Part shown: positions 26,906 through 37,203 of the stretch, piece after piece | How the letters are laid out: the number at the start of each line of letters is the position of its first letter | How positions within the stretch are numbered: the stretch's first letter is position 1 | Source of the DNA: Niveispirillum lacus | Lineage (GTDB): Bacteria; Pseudomonadota; Alphaproteobacteria; Azospirillales; Azospirillaceae | Assembly: GCF_002251795.1 (NCBI RefSeq) | Contig: NZ_NOXU01000028.1 | Span: forward strand, 183,259 to 247,258 | Length of the DNA: 64,000 nt | Direction: 5' to 3' | Position numbers and translations under genes: made by a program | Notes under the pieces: model-generated | Database searches by the model: none | What the model was told of the DNA's origin: nothing | Seen by the model: only the letters and a program-made list of their open reading frames with translations

Positions 26906-26919
26906 TTGACAATTATCAA
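26906..26919. promoter_or_regulatory. FNR-like box, distal, upstream of nap
   Basis: TTGAC-AATT-ATCAA differs at one base from TTGAT-N4-ATCAA. Its centre is 94 bp upstream of the perfect FNR box of the nap promoter. A further palindrome TTGATAATCAA (26931-26941) with the wrong spacing lies next to it. Confidence 0.4.
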
Positions 26920-26999
26920 ACGTGTATTTGTTGATAATCAACGCCGCCATTTTTAATATTACATTTGACATAGGTGATTATTATTCTGGCTCTGGTAAA

Positions 27000-27041
27000 T
27001 TGATTCTGATCAATGCTTGTTCGGATACATGACGCTATGGT
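27000..27041 (+). promoter_or_regulatory. FNR box and promoter of the nap operon
   Basis: A perfect FNR/ANR box TTGAT-TCTG-ATCAA lies at 27000-27013. Exactly 22 bp after it is TATGGT (27036-27041), a 4/6 -10, the arrangement of a class II (-41.5) FNR-activated promoter. The predicted start near 27048 falls upstream of the napE ATG at 27076. Oxygen-limited induction is therefore expected. Confidence 0.8.
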
Positions 27042-27075
27042 TTTCCCAGCAAACAATAGATCTCAACAGGATATC

Positions 27076-27234
27076 ATGGATGCCGCCCCCGCCCCGGACA
27101 GCCGGAAAGTTGAACTGTTGAGGTTCATCTTCCTGGCGTTCGTCTTCATACCCGCCCTCTCGATCGGGGGTGTAGCCGCTTACGGCTTCGCCATCTGGGT
27201 ATACCAGATGTTTGCTGGGCCGCCGGGCATGTAA
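27076..27234 (+). CDS. napE: Periplasmic nitrate reductase, NapE protein
   Basis: Small single-helix membrane protein of Nap operons, function unclear. 52 residues: a short N-terminus (KVELLRFIFLAFVFIPALS) leading into one membrane helix and an aromatic C-terminus. A longer frame begins at 27013 within the FNR box; ATG 27076 with AGGA upstream is downstream of the predicted transcript start and is preferred. Confidence 0.85.
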   Translation: MDAAPAPDSRKVELLRFIFLAFVFIPALSIGGVAAYGFAIWVYQMFAGPPGM

Positions 27235-27249
27235 CACAAGGCAAGCGCC

Positions 27250-27543
27250 ATGGAACCCATGCTTTCCCGCCGCGCCCTGTTCGGGCGGCCGCAACCTTCC
27301 GGCACAACACCTGCTGATCCGCCCCTGGCCATGACCATTGCCCATTGCCTAGCGGAGACTGGCGCCTATTGCCGGACATGCGGTGACGCCTGTCCGGAGG
27401 GAGCCATCCGCTTCCTGTTGCGATCAGGCGGGCGGGCGAGAGCCGATGTGGATGGGGAACGGTGTACTGGATGCGGCCATTGCCTGCCCCCCTGCCCGGT
27501 CAATGCCATCCGGCTTATCCCACGCGACGCAGGCCGACCATGA
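27250..27543 (+). CDS. napF: Short NapF-type ferredoxin
   Basis: Cytoplasmic iron-sulfur protein of nitrate reductase operons, thought to assist NapA maturation. It has only 97 residues, against about 160 in enteric NapF. The N-terminal MLSRRALFGR segment typical of NapF is kept. Two cluster-binding groups are visible: CRTCGDACPEGAI (about residues 41-53) and CTGCGHCLPPCPVNAI (about 75-90). One or two clusters present in longer NapF are missing. It overlaps napD by ATGA. Confidence 0.85.
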   Translation: MEPMLSRRALFGRPQPSGTTPADPPLAMTIAHCLAETGAYCRTCGDACPEGAIRFLLRSGGRARADVDGERCTGCGHCLPPCPVNAIRLIPRDAGRP

Positions 27544-27809
27544 ATGAAGACATCCACATTTCCAGCTTGGTCGTCCATGTCCGCCCGGATGCGCGGGACC
27601 GGGTGATCACGCGCATCCTGTCATCGGGTGGAGACGTCGTTCCCACCCTGGGCGACGATAGTCGCCTTGTCGTGGTGATCGAATGTCCCAGTGCCGGGGC
27701 AACGGCAGACTTCCTGGACATCATCAATGCCATTGCCGGGGTCTTCAGCGCCCTTCCCGTCTATCACCATGCCGAACCAGCGGCATGCCTTGCGGAGCCG
27801 ATGCCATGA
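27540..27809 (+). CDS. napD: NapA-specific chaperone NapD
   Basis: Cytoplasmic chaperone that binds the NapA twin-arginine signal and proofreads cofactor loading. 89 residues starting [17 protein letters not shown], the usual ISSLVV opening, followed by a ferredoxin-like fold pattern. ATGA overlaps at both ends, with napF upstream and napA downstream, fix the start. Confidence 0.9.
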   Translation: MNEDIHISSLVVHVRPDARDRVITRILSSGGDVVPTLGDDSRLVVVIECPSAGATADFLDIINAIAGVFSALPVYHHAEPAACLAEPMP

Positions 27810-30307
27810 CCCTGACCCGCCGCGACTATCTGAAGGCCCAGGCCGCTGCCACCGCAGCCGTCACTGCCGGCGTCACCTTGCCGACCAACGCCGCCCCCCT
27901 GCCTGCTGGCATGGACGCCAAGGTGAAATGGTCCAAGGCCGCCTGCCGTTTCTGCGGCACCGGTTGCGGTGTCATGGTTGGTGTGAAGGAAGGCCGTATC
28001 GTCGCCACCCATGGCGACCAGAAGGCCGAGGTGAACCGGGGCCTGAACTGCGTGAAGGGCTATTTCCTGTCCAAAATCATCTATGGCCAGGACCGGCTGA
28101 CCACGCCGCTGCTGCGCATGAACAACGGCCAGTACGCCAAGGATGGGGATTTCACCCCCATCACCTGGGATCAGGCCTTTGACATCATGGCCGAAAAATG
28201 GAAGGCGACCCTGAAAGCCAAGGGACCCGAAGCCATCGGCATGTTTGGGTCCGGGCAATGGACGGTGCATGAAGGCTATGCCGCCGTCAAACTGATGAAG
28301 GCCGGTTTCCGCTCCAACAATATCGACCCCAATGCCCGGCATTGCATGGCGTCCGCCGTGGCCGGTTTCATGCGCACCTTTGGCATTGATGAGCCAATGG
28401 GGTGCTATGACGATATCGAGGCTGCCGATGCCTTTGTATTGTGGGGCAGCAATATGGCGGAGATGCACCCCGTCCTGTGGACCCGCATTACCGACCGCCG
28501 CCTGTCCAACCCGGATGTCAAGGTGGCGGTGCTGTCCACTTTTGAACATCGCTCCTTCGAACTGGCGGACATCCCCATGGTGTTCACGCCGCAGACCGAT
28601 CTGGCCATCCTGAACTATATCGCCAACCACATCATCCAGACCGGGCGAGTGAACAAGGATTTCGTGACCAAACATACCACGTTCGTAAAGGGCCGAACCG
28701 ATATCGGCTATGGGCTTCGGCCCGATAACCCCCTTGAAAAGGCCGCAGAAAATGCCAGCAAGGCCAACGAGTCCGATCCAATCGGCTTTGAAGAGTTCGC
28801 CGCCTTCGTTGCGCCTTACACGCTGGAGAAGGTGGCAGCGCAGGCCGGGGTGCCGACGGCCCGGCTGAAGGCGCTGGCAGAACTTTATGCCAATCCGAAG
28901 ATCAAGGTCACCAGCTTCTGGACCATGGGCTTTAATCAGCATACGCGCGGCGTCTGGGCCAATAACCTTGTCTATAACATCCACCTGTTGACGGGGAAGA
29001 TCTCCCAACCCGGCAACAGCCCCTTCTCGCTCACTGGTCAGCCCAGTGCCTGCGGCACGGCACGGGAGGTCGGGACTTTTGCCCACCGGCTTCCCGCCGA
29101 CATGGTGGTGACCAATGCCGAGCACCGCGCCCACGCCGAACATTTGTGGAAACTGCCGGAGGGCACCATCCCTGCCAAGCCGGGCTTTCATGCAGTACAG
29201 CAGGACCGGATGCTGAAAGATGGCAAGCTCAACTGCTATTGGGTGCAGGTTAACAATAACATGCAGGCGGCCCCGAACACGGGGAACGAGACCTGGCCCG
29301 GCTATCGCAACCCGGAGAATTTTATCGTCGTCTCCGATGCCTATCCCACCGTCACCACCATGGCGGCCGATCTGGTCCTGCCCGCCGCGATGTGGGTGGA
29401 GAAGGAAGGGGCCTATGGCAATGCCGAGCGCCGCACCCAGGTCTGGCACCAGTTGGTGAACGCCCCCGGTGAGGCGCGGTCGGACCTGTGGCAGTTGGTG
29501 GAATTTTCCAAACGCTTCAAGATCGAAGAAGTCTGGCCGGCGGAACTGCTGGCCAAAGCCCCCGAATATCGCGGCAAGACCCTGTTTGATGTCCTCTTCC
29601 GCAACGGACAGGTTGATCAATTTCCCGTTAGCGAATGCGACCCGGCCTATGAGAACCGAGAAGCCAAAGAATTCGGCTTCTATCTGCAAAAGGGACTGTT
29701 TGAGGAATATGCCAGCTTTGGCCGGGGCCACGGCCATGATCTGGCTCCTTATGAGCGTTATCACGAGGAGCGCGGCTTGCGCTGGCCGGTGGTGAATGGC
29801 CAGGAAACGCGCTGGCGCTTCCGCGAAGGCAGTGACCCCTATGTCCCAGCAGGCGAAGGCATGCGCTTTTATGGGCATAAAGACGGCAAGGCCCGTATCT
29901 TCGCCCTGCCCTATGAACCGCCTGCGGAAAGTCCGGACAAGGATTATCCCTTCTGGCTGTCCACCGGCCGGGTTCTGGAACATTGGCATTCGGGTTCCAT
30001 GACCCGGCGTGTACCCGAACTGCATAAGGCCGTGCCACAGGCCCTTTGCTACATGCACCCCGATGATGCCCAAGCCATGAATGTGCGGCGCGGGCAAGAG
30101 GTCGTGGTGGAATCCCGCCGCGGTCAGGTGCGCGCACGGGTCGAAACACGTGGCCGCAACAAACCGCCGCGCGGGCTGATCTTTGTGCCCTGGTTTGATG
30201 CCGATGTGCTGATCAACCGCGTCACGTTGGATGCCACCGACCCGATCTCCAAACAGACCGATTTCAAGAAATGCGCCGTGCGCATTACGCCAGTCCAGGG
30301 GGTTTGA
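27806..30307 (+). CDS. napA: Periplasmic nitrate reductase catalytic subunit NapA
   Basis: Mo-bis-MGD enzyme reducing nitrate to nitrite in the periplasm. From ATG 27806 (ATGA overlap with napD) it has 833 residues, the normal family length. The twin-arginine signal [15 protein letters not shown] is at residues 4-18. The [4Fe-4S] ligands are Cys47, Cys50, Cys54 and Cys82 ([16 protein letters not shown]). The molybdenum-binding cysteine is about residue 180 in ARHCMAS. A frame extended upstream to 27683 would run through napD and is rejected. Confidence 0.97.
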   Translation: MTLTRRDYLKAQAAATAAVTAGVTLPTNAAPLPAGMDAKVKWSKAACRFCGTGCGVMVGVKEGRIVATHGDQKAEVNRGLNCVKGYFLSKIIYGQDRLTTPLLRMNNGQYAKDGDFTPITWDQAFDIMAEKWKATLKAKGPEAIGMFGSGQWTVHEGYAAVKLMKAGFRSNNIDPNARHCMASAVAGFMRTFGIDEPMGCYDDIEAADAFVLWGSNMAEMHPVLWTRITDRRLSNPDVKVAVLSTFEHRSFELADIPMVFTPQTDLAILNYIANHIIQTGRVNKDFVTKHTTFVKGRTDIGYGLRPDNPLEKAAENASKANESDPIGFEEFAAFVAPYTLEKVAAQAGVPTARLKALAELYANPKIKVTSFWTMGFNQHTRGVWANNLVYNIHLLTGKISQPGNSPFSLTGQPSACGTAREVGTFAHRLPADMVVTNAEHRAHAEHLWKLPEGTIPAKPGFHAVQQDRMLKDGKLNCYWVQVNNNMQAAPNTGNETWPGYRNPENFIVVSDAYPTVTTMAADLVLPAAMWVEKEGAYGNAERRTQVWHQLVNAPGEARSDLWQLVEFSKRFKIEEVWPAELLAKAPEYRGKTLFDVLFRNGQVDQFPVSECDPAYENREAKEFGFYLQKGLFEEYASFGRGHGHDLAPYERYHEERGLRWPVVNGQETRWRFREGSDPYVPAGEGMRFYGHKDGKARIFALPYEPPAESPDKDYPFWLSTGRVLEHWHSGSMTRRVPELHKAVPQALCYMHPDDAQAMNVRRGQEVVVESRRGQVRARVETRGRNKPPRGLIFVPWFDADVLINRVTLDATDPISKQTDFKKCAVRITPVQGV

Positions 30308-30310
30308 GCC

Positions 30311-30841
30311 ATGAAAACCCTTCCTATGGCCTTCATTCTTGCTTTGCTGGCCACGCTGCCCGTGTTGGGTGTGCCGCTGGCACGGGAAGCCTTTGCCACC
30401 GATCAAAACACCAACGCCACCCTGCGCGACGTCAATGCCAGCGGGCGCCCAGCCTTTACCGGTGCAGATGGGCTGACCGTCCAGGAAGCCCCCCCCATCC
30501 CGAAGGATGCCACTGATGACCGCCGCCGGCAGCGCAATTATCCCGAACAGCCCCCGGTGATCCCGCACCAGATTGTCGGCTATCAGTTGGACCTGCGCGC
30601 CAATAAGTGCCTGACCTGTCATGCCCGCGAGTTCACTGGCGACAGTCAGGCGCCCATGATCTCTGTCACCCATTTCCAGGATCGGGATGGACAGGTGTTG
30701 GGGGCAGTATCAGCGCGCCGTTACTTCTGTCTGCAATGCCACGTGCCCCAGGCCGACATACAGCCACGGGTCACCAACGGCTTCCGCGATGTCGACAGGG
30801 TTATCCGCGAGGCCATCCCTCCGGCGAACGGAGGCCAATGA
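30311..30841 (+). CDS. napB: Periplasmic nitrate reductase diheme cytochrome NapB
   Basis: Electron-transfer subunit tightly bound to NapA. The 176-residue precursor has a signal peptide (about 1-29), the NapB sequence [13 protein letters not shown], and two heme motifs, CLTCH (about 99-103) and CLQCH (about 139-143). It begins 3 bp after napA and overlaps napC. Confidence 0.95.
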   Translation: MKTLPMAFILALLATLPVLGVPLAREAFATDQNTNATLRDVNASGRPAFTGADGLTVQEAPPIPKDATDDRRRQRNYPEQPPVIPHQIVGYQLDLRANKCLTCHAREFTGDSQAPMISVTHFQDRDGQVLGAVSARRYFCLQCHVPQADIQPRVTNGFRDVDRVIREAIPPANGGQ

Positions 30842-31476
30842 TGGGCATTATCCGTCGCGCACTGAACCTGTGCTTGTCGACCTGGCGGGCCTGCAACCGC
30901 CCCGCTGGCCATCTTTCCCTGGGGTTTCTTACCCTTGGCGGCTTCGTGGCCGGCGTCTTCTGGTGGGGTGGTTTCAACACCGCCCTGGAGATGACAAACA
31001 AGGAGGCGTTCTGCATCGGCTGCCACGAGATGAAGGACAATCCCTATGCCGATCTGAAGCAGACCATCCATTATGCCAACCGATCCGGCGTGCGCGCCAC
31101 CTGCCCCGATTGTCACGTTCCGCATAACTGGACCGACAAGATTGCCCGCAAGATGCAGGCATCAAAGGAAGTCTGGGGCAAGATTTTCGGCACCACCAAC
31201 ACGCCGGAGAAGTTTGAAGCCAAGCGCAAGGAACTGGCGAGCCACGAATGGGCCCGCCTGAAGGCCAACAACTCCCTGGAATGCCGCAACTGTCACAGTG
31301 CCGATAGCATGGACATTACCCGGCAGGGCGTGCGGGGTGCCGAAGCGCATCAACGCTTCCTGTTCACCGGACAAGCGACTTGCATCGATTGCCATAAGGG
31401 CATCGCGCATCGTCTGCCCGATATGACCGGTGTGCCAATCTGGACGATGCCACAACAGGCCGCGCTGCCGCACTGA
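30838..31476 (+). CDS. napC: Tetraheme quinol dehydrogenase NapC
   Basis: Membrane-anchored NapC/NirT-family cytochrome that passes electrons from the quinol pool to NapAB. 212 residues with one N-terminal membrane helix (about 25-47) and four heme motifs: CIGCH, CPDCH, CRNCH and CIDCH. The start is a doubled ATG overlapping the napB stop. No napGH or napK was seen nearby, so this is the quinol-NapC-NapB-NapA route, as in other alphaproteobacteria. Confidence 0.95.
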   Translation: MMGIIRRALNLCLSTWRACNRPAGHLSLGFLTLGGFVAGVFWWGGFNTALEMTNKEAFCIGCHEMKDNPYADLKQTIHYANRSGVRATCPDCHVPHNWTDKIARKMQASKEVWGKIFGTTNTPEKFEAKRKELASHEWARLKANNSLECRNCHSADSMDITRQGVRGAEAHQRFLFTGQATCIDCHKGIAHRLPDMTGVPIWTMPQQAALPH

Positions 31477-32414
31477 CCCCGAGGCCTTGTATGGCGACTG
31501 TTGCCGGTCAAGGCCAGCGACCAACGATCCCCGTGGGCGTGACCGACCAAAGGGGATTTCCATTCGGTCCGTGACACCAAGTTCGATGACAGCACCCCGA
31601 TCGTCCCTGACGAAGGCCACACTCGCCATCTATTTCGGAGAAGAGGTGCCACCATCTCCGAATGCAGGGCCGCTTGTGCAACATCATGAAACAGAAAAAC
31701 AGGGACTGTTTCACCGTGCAACCCTGACCAAACACCAACCGGGCCGTTTAAACGCGCAAATCATGCCTGTTGATGATCCATGATAGCAAAGACAGCAGAA
31801 AAAGTCAGCGGTTGGAGCAGCAGAAGCGCAGTGACCCGCGAAAATCCCCGCAACGATGTACCGGTGCCCGGTAATCGCCAGGTCCAACGAACCCCACACA
31901 TCGCAAGGCCCTGATGGGTCCGGACATTACGAAGGCCGGGCCGGCATCGCGCCGCTGGATGCGTTGAATAACAGGTAACCGGCAAACCAGATCCGCGCGG
32001 CATCGAACCCACCGCCGGGATGGGGGGGATGACGAGGGTCCAGGAACGGTGGACTTGCCGCACCAAGACCGGCCGTCATTCAGCGGTCGCGATCACAAGG
32101 AAATGGTTGCCTGACCGCGATGGCAGTCCTCTGGCGGCTCCATCCGCGACGACAACGGCAACACGGTCATCTACGAACCAGTCAAACAATGCCTGTTGGT
32201 GAGGAGGACCCATACTGTCGGGTTCATCGGCGCCATAGGTGGGAATACCATTCAACCGCAGAGGCATCACCACGAATCCAAAAAAGTGGAATGTAAATAT
32301 TATCTCATGAACATAATGGCCTATTCACCCCCCTCATCAACCGAATATTATTCGTCAAAATGGATTTGTTCTGAAAACATGGAGTATTATCACAGGATGT
32401 TGAATAAATGCACC
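31477..32414. other. Gene-poor stretch between nap operon and lysR
   Basis: About 940 bp with no gene I recognise. GC drops near 32280-32410. On the minus strand two short frames are stacked as ATGA: 32076-32273 (65 residues, with HQQALFDWFVDDRVAVVVADG) and 31927-32079 (50 residues, with FDAARIWFAGYLLFN). They could be remnants of a decayed operon, but no family is certain. Nothing resembling a terminator with a U-tract, an RNA gene or a repeat was seen. Confidence 0.5.
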
Positions 32415-33359
32415 TTACACTGGGCTTCCGGCCGTTTCATCCAGGACATCTTTCGGCTGCTGGGCAAAATAGTGCTTTGCGTCGGACAGAAACTCCAACG
32501 CCAATCGGGGTGGAGCGACCATCGCGGAAGTCACAAAAGCATATTCATGGCGAAGATCAGGTCGGAAAGGCCGCATCAGCAACCTGTTGCCCAGATAGGA
32601 GCGGGCAAGCATTTCATTGACGATGGCCACCCCAATACCACGCGTGGCAAGCGCGCACGCAGAACCAATGGTATGGGTTTCCACACGCACCTCGGGACGC
32701 ACCCCTGCCCTGGCAAAGGCCGCATCAATATGGGATCGCGATAACCGACCCAATCCAAGCAACACCAGAGGCACGCCTTTCAAGGACAGCGGGTCCAGCC
32801 AGGAGCGCGCTGCCAGCGGGTGACCGATGGGCAAGACACAGACGGTACCGCTGTTCGCGACCGGGACCGAGGTGAGATCGGGTCGGTCCAGCGGTAGTTT
32901 AAGAAACCCGCCATCGACCGCCCGCGTCGCGATCAACGTCTTTGACGTTTCAACACTGCGGCTGTCAATGGTCAGATGCACCTTCGGGAAGCGGGATAAA
33001 AACCGGTCGATAACGTCCGGCAAGACCCCTTCGGCAAAGCTGGGCGGGGCGACCAGTCGCAATTGCCCAACCTGAAAATCGGCGATGTCACGCGCGAGTG
33101 CGCGCACACGTTCCATCGTGCCCAGAGCCAGGTCAGCCTCATCGAACAACAGCAAGCCGTCCGGTGTTGGTACCAGCCGCCCCTTATCCCGGTAAAACAA
33201 GTCAAAACCGATCGTCTGCTCAAACTGTGCCAGCAGCCGGCTGACAGCCGGTTGGGTCAAACCCATTGCCGTGGCCGCCGCCGTGACAGAGCCGGTCTTG
33301 ACGATTGCATGAAAGGCACGAAGGGCGCGCAGGCCGAAATCGGGGCCATCATTGTTCAT
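32415..33359 (-). CDS. LysR-family transcriptional regulator
   Basis: A 314-residue LysR-type regulator. Winged helix-turn-helix at about residues 8-66 (SVTAAATAMGLTQPAVSRLLAQFE) and a periplasmic-binding-protein-like effector domain afterwards. ATG 33359 is preferred because AGGGGGG is well spaced for it; an in-frame GTG is six bases upstream. It lies 15 bp downstream of the hydrolase gene and probably belongs to the abgT-hydrolase-lysR operon, which it may control. The effector is unknown. Confidence 0.9.
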   Translation of the reverse strand: MNNDGPDFGLRALRAFHAIVKTGSVTAAATAMGLTQPAVSRLLAQFEQTIGFDLFYRDKGRLVPTPDGLLLFDEADLALGTMERVRALARDIADFQVGQLRLVAPPSFAEGVLPDVIDRFLSRFPKVHLTIDSRSVETSKTLIATRAVDGGFLKLPLDRPDLTSVPVANSGTVCVLPIGHPLAARSWLDPLSLKGVPLVLLGLGRLSRSHIDAAFARAGVRPEVRVETHTIGSACALATRGIGVAIVNEMLARSYLGNRLLMRPFRPDLRHEYAFVTSAMVAPPRLALEFLSDAKHYFAQQPKDVLDETAGSPV

Positions 33360-33374
33360 GCCCACCCCCCTGGT

Positions 33375-35210
33375 TCAGGCGTCGTCGGGCACGATAGGAA
33401 GGATGAGATGCGATGGGTACGGCGGCCCCAAATGCACGGTGTTGCGCGCGATGACCGGATCGCCGGGGTCCTGGCCGGCCGGCGCGCCCGTCCCGGCATT
33501 GACATCAAAATGCGGGAAATGGCTGCTGGCCACGTCCAGGCGAATTCGGTGACCGGCCTGAAACCGGTTGGCGGTGGGAAACATCTCAATATCGAACCCA
33601 TAGACCTGTCCCGGCAGCATCAGGCGCGGCTGTTCAAACCCGTCACGGAACCGCGCCCGGATAATGCCATGGCACAGGTTCATGGCAAAGCCGGGCGTGC
33701 CATCAGCACCAGCAGGATATTCATCCACCAACTTCACCACGAGATCCGTGTCGACAGCCGTGGATGAAAGGTACAGCCGAACCATAATCGGGCCGACGAC
33801 GGTCACGTCCTGGTCCAGCCTGGCAGTGCGAAAGACCAGGATATCCGGGCGATCGGCCAGGGCGCGGCCGGGCTGCGGGCAGGCCAGCCAGCCTTCCCGT
33901 TCCCGCTGATCATAGGCACCGGCAGGGATGATGGCGCCACCGCTGGCAACTGCACCGCCGATACTGGGCACCGGGTGCGCGGGGTCATGATCCCAGGAAA
34001 GGCAACCCTGCTCGCCCATCCCTGCGGACAGGCTGCCATCGGGCGAAAGGTGGAAAGTGGTTGCGCGTGCCTCTGGCGGCGGCCAAGCGCTGAAGAACCG
34101 CCAGCATCCACCATGGCGCCAGCGTCCCCGCTCATTCCTGCCGCCGGGACCGCCGCCCATGATGAACAGACTGACCGGATGGGGCAGCGGGTCTGGTACA
34201 TCCCGCTTCAGCAGCAGGTGATGATCCAGGAACGTCCGGCGCAGCGCGGTGTAATCCAGCGCCAGATTGCCATCCAGCGTCGCCGACGGGCCAAAATCCA
34301 CCTCACCTGCATAGGTAACGGACCGTTGCCCATGCGTCCAAGGGCCCATAACCAACCGGCCAGGCGCCCGGCGGCCCCCGGCCGTCAGCCCCTGAAAATT
34401 CTGGGGCGTGGACATAGCGTAGGGATCGTACCAAGAACAGACATGCAGCATCGGCACGTCTGGGAAGGCACGATAATGGCCACGGGCATACAGGCCCGGG
34501 CGTTGCCAGCCGCTGTTAAAACATTCATCAGCCCATTGCTGGACAATATAATCCTCATACTCGGGCGCGGCACTGATCGGGGAATGACCGGTGCGCCAAG
34601 GGTTGATATGCATCCAGTTGCGTACATCCTGCGCCGCCAGCGCCGCCTTCCGTATAGGATCGGCGGCCGTACGGGGCGACAGGGCTGCATGTTTGACAGC
34701 CCAGGTCAGTTGCTTCAACTCATAGGCCCCACCCTGGCGGATACCGCTATGATAGGCGCTGGCAAAACCGCCGCTGTCCATGATCATGGCGCCAAGGCCG
34801 GGCGCACCCAGGCTGGCCATGGCCGCCTGCGTATGCGCCCCATAGGACAGGCCCAGCGTACCAATGCGCCCATCGCACCAAGGCTGAAGCCGCAGCCACT
34901 CCAACATGTCGATACCGTCTTCAGCCTCATACACATATTTCGTGAACTCGCCTTCCGACGCGAACCGACCGCGACAATCCTGCAAAACATAGGCATAGCC
35001 GGCGTTAACGAAATCAGCCGCGACCTCGGGTTTGGAACGCGGAACCGGCTGTGCCGCGCTGCGGTCGGCATGGTTTGTGCCGCATTTGTTGTAAGGTGTG
35101 CGCTCCAGCAGCACCGGCCAAGCTCCGTCCCCTGGCAGATAGATGTCGGTGGCAAGCCGGATACCATCCCGCATCATCACCATGACATCGCGCAGCACAA
35201 CCATCGTCAT
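33375..35210 (-). CDS. CocE/NonD-family hydrolase (X-Pro dipeptidyl-peptidase S15-like)
   Basis: A 611-residue serine hydrolase of the CocE/PepX superfamily. Nucleophile elbow GLSYG with Ser122, upstream QDCRGRFASEGEF, then a C-terminal jelly-roll domain of the PepX_C type (MVRLYLSSTAVDTDLVVKL and VASSHFPHFDVN). No signal peptide is evident. ATG 35210 overlaps the transporter stop as ATGA. Substrates in this family include acyl dipeptides, amides and esters; with an AbgT transporter next to it, a peptide-like or amide substrate is plausible, but this is inference. Confidence 0.85.
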   Translation of the reverse strand: MTMVVLRDVMVMMRDGIRLATDIYLPGDGAWPVLLERTPYNKCGTNHADRSAAQPVPRSKPEVAADFVNAGYAYVLQDCRGRFASEGEFTKYVYEAEDGIDMLEWLRLQPWCDGRIGTLGLSYGAHTQAAMASLGAPGLGAMIMDSGGFASAYHSGIRQGGAYELKQLTWAVKHAALSPRTAADPIRKAALAAQDVRNWMHINPWRTGHSPISAAPEYEDYIVQQWADECFNSGWQRPGLYARGHYRAFPDVPMLHVCSWYDPYAMSTPQNFQGLTAGGRRAPGRLVMGPWTHGQRSVTYAGEVDFGPSATLDGNLALDYTALRRTFLDHHLLLKRDVPDPLPHPVSLFIMGGGPGGRNERGRWRHGGCWRFFSAWPPPEARATTFHLSPDGSLSAGMGEQGCLSWDHDPAHPVPSIGGAVASGGAIIPAGAYDQREREGWLACPQPGRALADRPDILVFRTARLDQDVTVVGPIMVRLYLSSTAVDTDLVVKLVDEYPAGADGTPGFAMNLCHGIIRARFRDGFEQPRLMLPGQVYGFDIEMFPTANRFQAGHRIRLDVASSHFPHFDVNAGTGAPAGQDPGDPVIARNTVHLGPPYPSHLILPIVPDDA

Positions 35211-36763
35211 GGCGACACCTGCGGCAATGCATAGGTCACAGCGGCCCCCGGCCCAACCGGCAGTTCCAGGGCCACCCAACCCATTACCAACAGGCAACCG
35301 GCCGCCAGAAAAGCCAAACCGTAGGGCAGCATCAGGGCCAGGACCGACCCCACACCCGCCCCCTTGCTCCACCGCTGGCAGATGACCAGCACCAGGGGAA
35401 AGTTAGACATCAGCGGGGTCAGGATGTTGGTAACACTGTCCCCCATGCGATAAGCGGCCGTGGTCATTTCCGGCGAAATGCCCAACAGCATCAGCATGGG
35501 CACCACGACCGGGGCCATCGCACTCCATTTCGCGGATGCAGACCCGATGAACAGATCAAAACTCGACGACATCAGCAGCAGGCTGACCAGCAGCAGCGGC
35601 TGGGGTATGTCGAGGGTCCGTAGCGCCTCCGCCCCCTTGATCGCGATGACCGGCCCCAGGTTGGACCAGTTAAACAGGGCGACAAAATGGGCCGCGAAAA
35701 ACACAATCACCAGATAGGGGGCCATGGTCTTCATGCCGTGGCCCATCATGGATACGATGTCACGATGCGATTTCACGGTGCCGACCGCCCGGCCATAGGC
35801 CCAGCCGGACGCCAGGAACAGCAGCATGAACCCACCGATCAGCGCCCGATAGAAGGGCGTGGTCCGTTGCGGCCCCTCTGCCGCGCGGTCCAGCAGCGGG
35901 GTGAAGCCCGGCCAGAAGATGAAGGCCGCAAACAGGCCGATAACAGCCAGCGCCGCCAAACCGGCATGAGCCAACCCTCGCCGCTGAGCCGCGGTCAACC
36001 CCTCCCGCGGCACGACCAGTGCCGCAGTTTCCGTGTCAGGCCGCCAAGGTCCCAGTCGCGGTTCCACGATGCGGTCAGTGATGAACCAGGCAACAGGCGC
36101 AAACACCACACAGATACCAATGCTGAACCACCAATTGCCCAGCGGGTTCATCGTGAATGCCGGATCGATCAGGCGGGCTGCCGCCTCTGTGATGCCCAGC
36201 AACAGTACATCCACCTGCCCCGGCACCACGTTGCCAGCAAACCCGCCGGAAATGGCCGCAAACGCTGTGGCGATCCCGGCCATGGGATGGCGCCCCGCTT
36301 CCGCATATACCAGGGCGGCCAGCGGGATGAACACGACATAGGCGGCATCCGACGCATGGTGCGACAACAGCCCGATAATAAAGATCGACGGTGTCAACGC
36401 CCAGCGCGGCACCTTGCCGATCGACCCGGACAACAGAGCGGTGAACAGGCCCGAGCGTTCAGCCACCGCCGCCCCCAGCATGACGACCAGAACCAGACCC
36501 AGGGGCGGAAAGCCGGTCAGTGTTGTCGGCATGCCAACCAGCAGGCGACGGAGATTGGCCTCGGTCAGCAGGCTTTCAACCTGCAGCAACTTGCCGCTCA
36601 CCGGGTTGACTGCACTCCATCCGACGCTGGCGGCCAACACCGACAAGGCGATGACCAGCAGGATGAAGCCCAGGAAAATGAACACCGGGTCCGGCAAAGC
36701 ATTGCCCCAGCGTTCAACCCGGTTCAACCAGCCGGGACGGTCATCGTTGTGCGTGGATTGCAT
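35207..36763 (-). CDS. AbgT-family transporter
   Basis: A 518-residue inner-membrane protein with many hydrophobic helices, related to AbgT (p-aminobenzoyl-glutamate uptake) and MtrF-type transporters. Recognisable are ERWGNALPDPVFIF near the N-terminus, LLSHHASDAAYVVFIPLAA, and the region SSSFDLFIGSASAKWSAMAPVVVPML and RMGDSVTNILTPLMSNFPL. First gene of the abgT-hydrolase-lysR operon, coupled to the hydrolase by an ATGA overlap. Export of antifolates is an alternative role for the family. Confidence 0.9.
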   Translation of the reverse strand: MQSTHNDDRPGWLNRVERWGNALPDPVFIFLGFILLVIALSVLAASVGWSAVNPVSGKLLQVESLLTEANLRRLLVGMPTTLTGFPPLGLVLVVMLGAAVAERSGLFTALLSGSIGKVPRWALTPSIFIIGLLSHHASDAAYVVFIPLAALVYAEAGRHPMAGIATAFAAISGGFAGNVVPGQVDVLLLGITEAAARLIDPAFTMNPLGNWWFSIGICVVFAPVAWFITDRIVEPRLGPWRPDTETAALVVPREGLTAAQRRGLAHAGLAALAVIGLFAAFIFWPGFTPLLDRAAEGPQRTTPFYRALIGGFMLLFLASGWAYGRAVGTVKSHRDIVSMMGHGMKTMAPYLVIVFFAAHFVALFNWSNLGPVIAIKGAEALRTLDIPQPLLLVSLLLMSSSFDLFIGSASAKWSAMAPVVVPMLMLLGISPEMTTAAYRMGDSVTNILTPLMSNFPLVLVICQRWSKGAGVGSVLALMLPYGLAFLAAGCLLVMGWVALELPVGPGAAVTYALPQVSP

Positions 36764-37203
36764 GACAAGACCTTCTCACACCATTCTTCCCTGGTCGTGA
36801 CCACTCCAGGAAAAGTTTGTTTGCGCTCACGCGCCGGCCGGGCGATGGCCAGCCTGCAATATGCCAAGGGGAAAATACCCTACCCATCTTTCAGGGACAG
36901 GTTAGTGGCCAAGCTTGAGAACATGCAATGTGATGGTCGGATTTTATCGGTCCATAAGAAAAGTGTATGGCCGTATCTGGTCCGTTGAGTTTTCCTGTGC
37001 CCCCTGATGCCGAATTTCTAAGAACCTTTTCCATTATAGTTATATAAAAACTCCTTCAAATTGAGGCAATACATACCGAACTGTCATGACCCCGTGCCTT
37101 AACATCATAGACTTGTGATGGCTGTCCCCTTGCCACTACCGTCGTCGCGATCAGATTGCCCGGGTTTCGAACAGGGCATGGACAAAATAGACAGGAGTGG
37201 GTC
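36764..37203. other. Divergent promoter region between abgT and TonB receptor
   Basis: About 440 bp without a supported gene. It should carry the promoters of both divergent operons. An AT-rich part near 37030-37055 is a possible promoter core for the receptor. Near 36935-36953 an imperfect inverted repeat (GGTCGGAT / ATCGGTCC, 6 of 8 matched) of T-N11-A type could be a LysR site; this is weak. Confidence 0.35.

Noticed and set aside
26931..26941. TTGATAATCAA palindrome as FNR box
   Set aside because: Half-sites are spaced by 1 rather than 4 bases, so it does not fit FNR binding.
27764..30673. A 969-codon open frame on the minus strand
   Set aside because: It is exactly antisense to napA/napB and lacks any family motif; high GC produces such frames. 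The plus-strand nap genes have full motifs.
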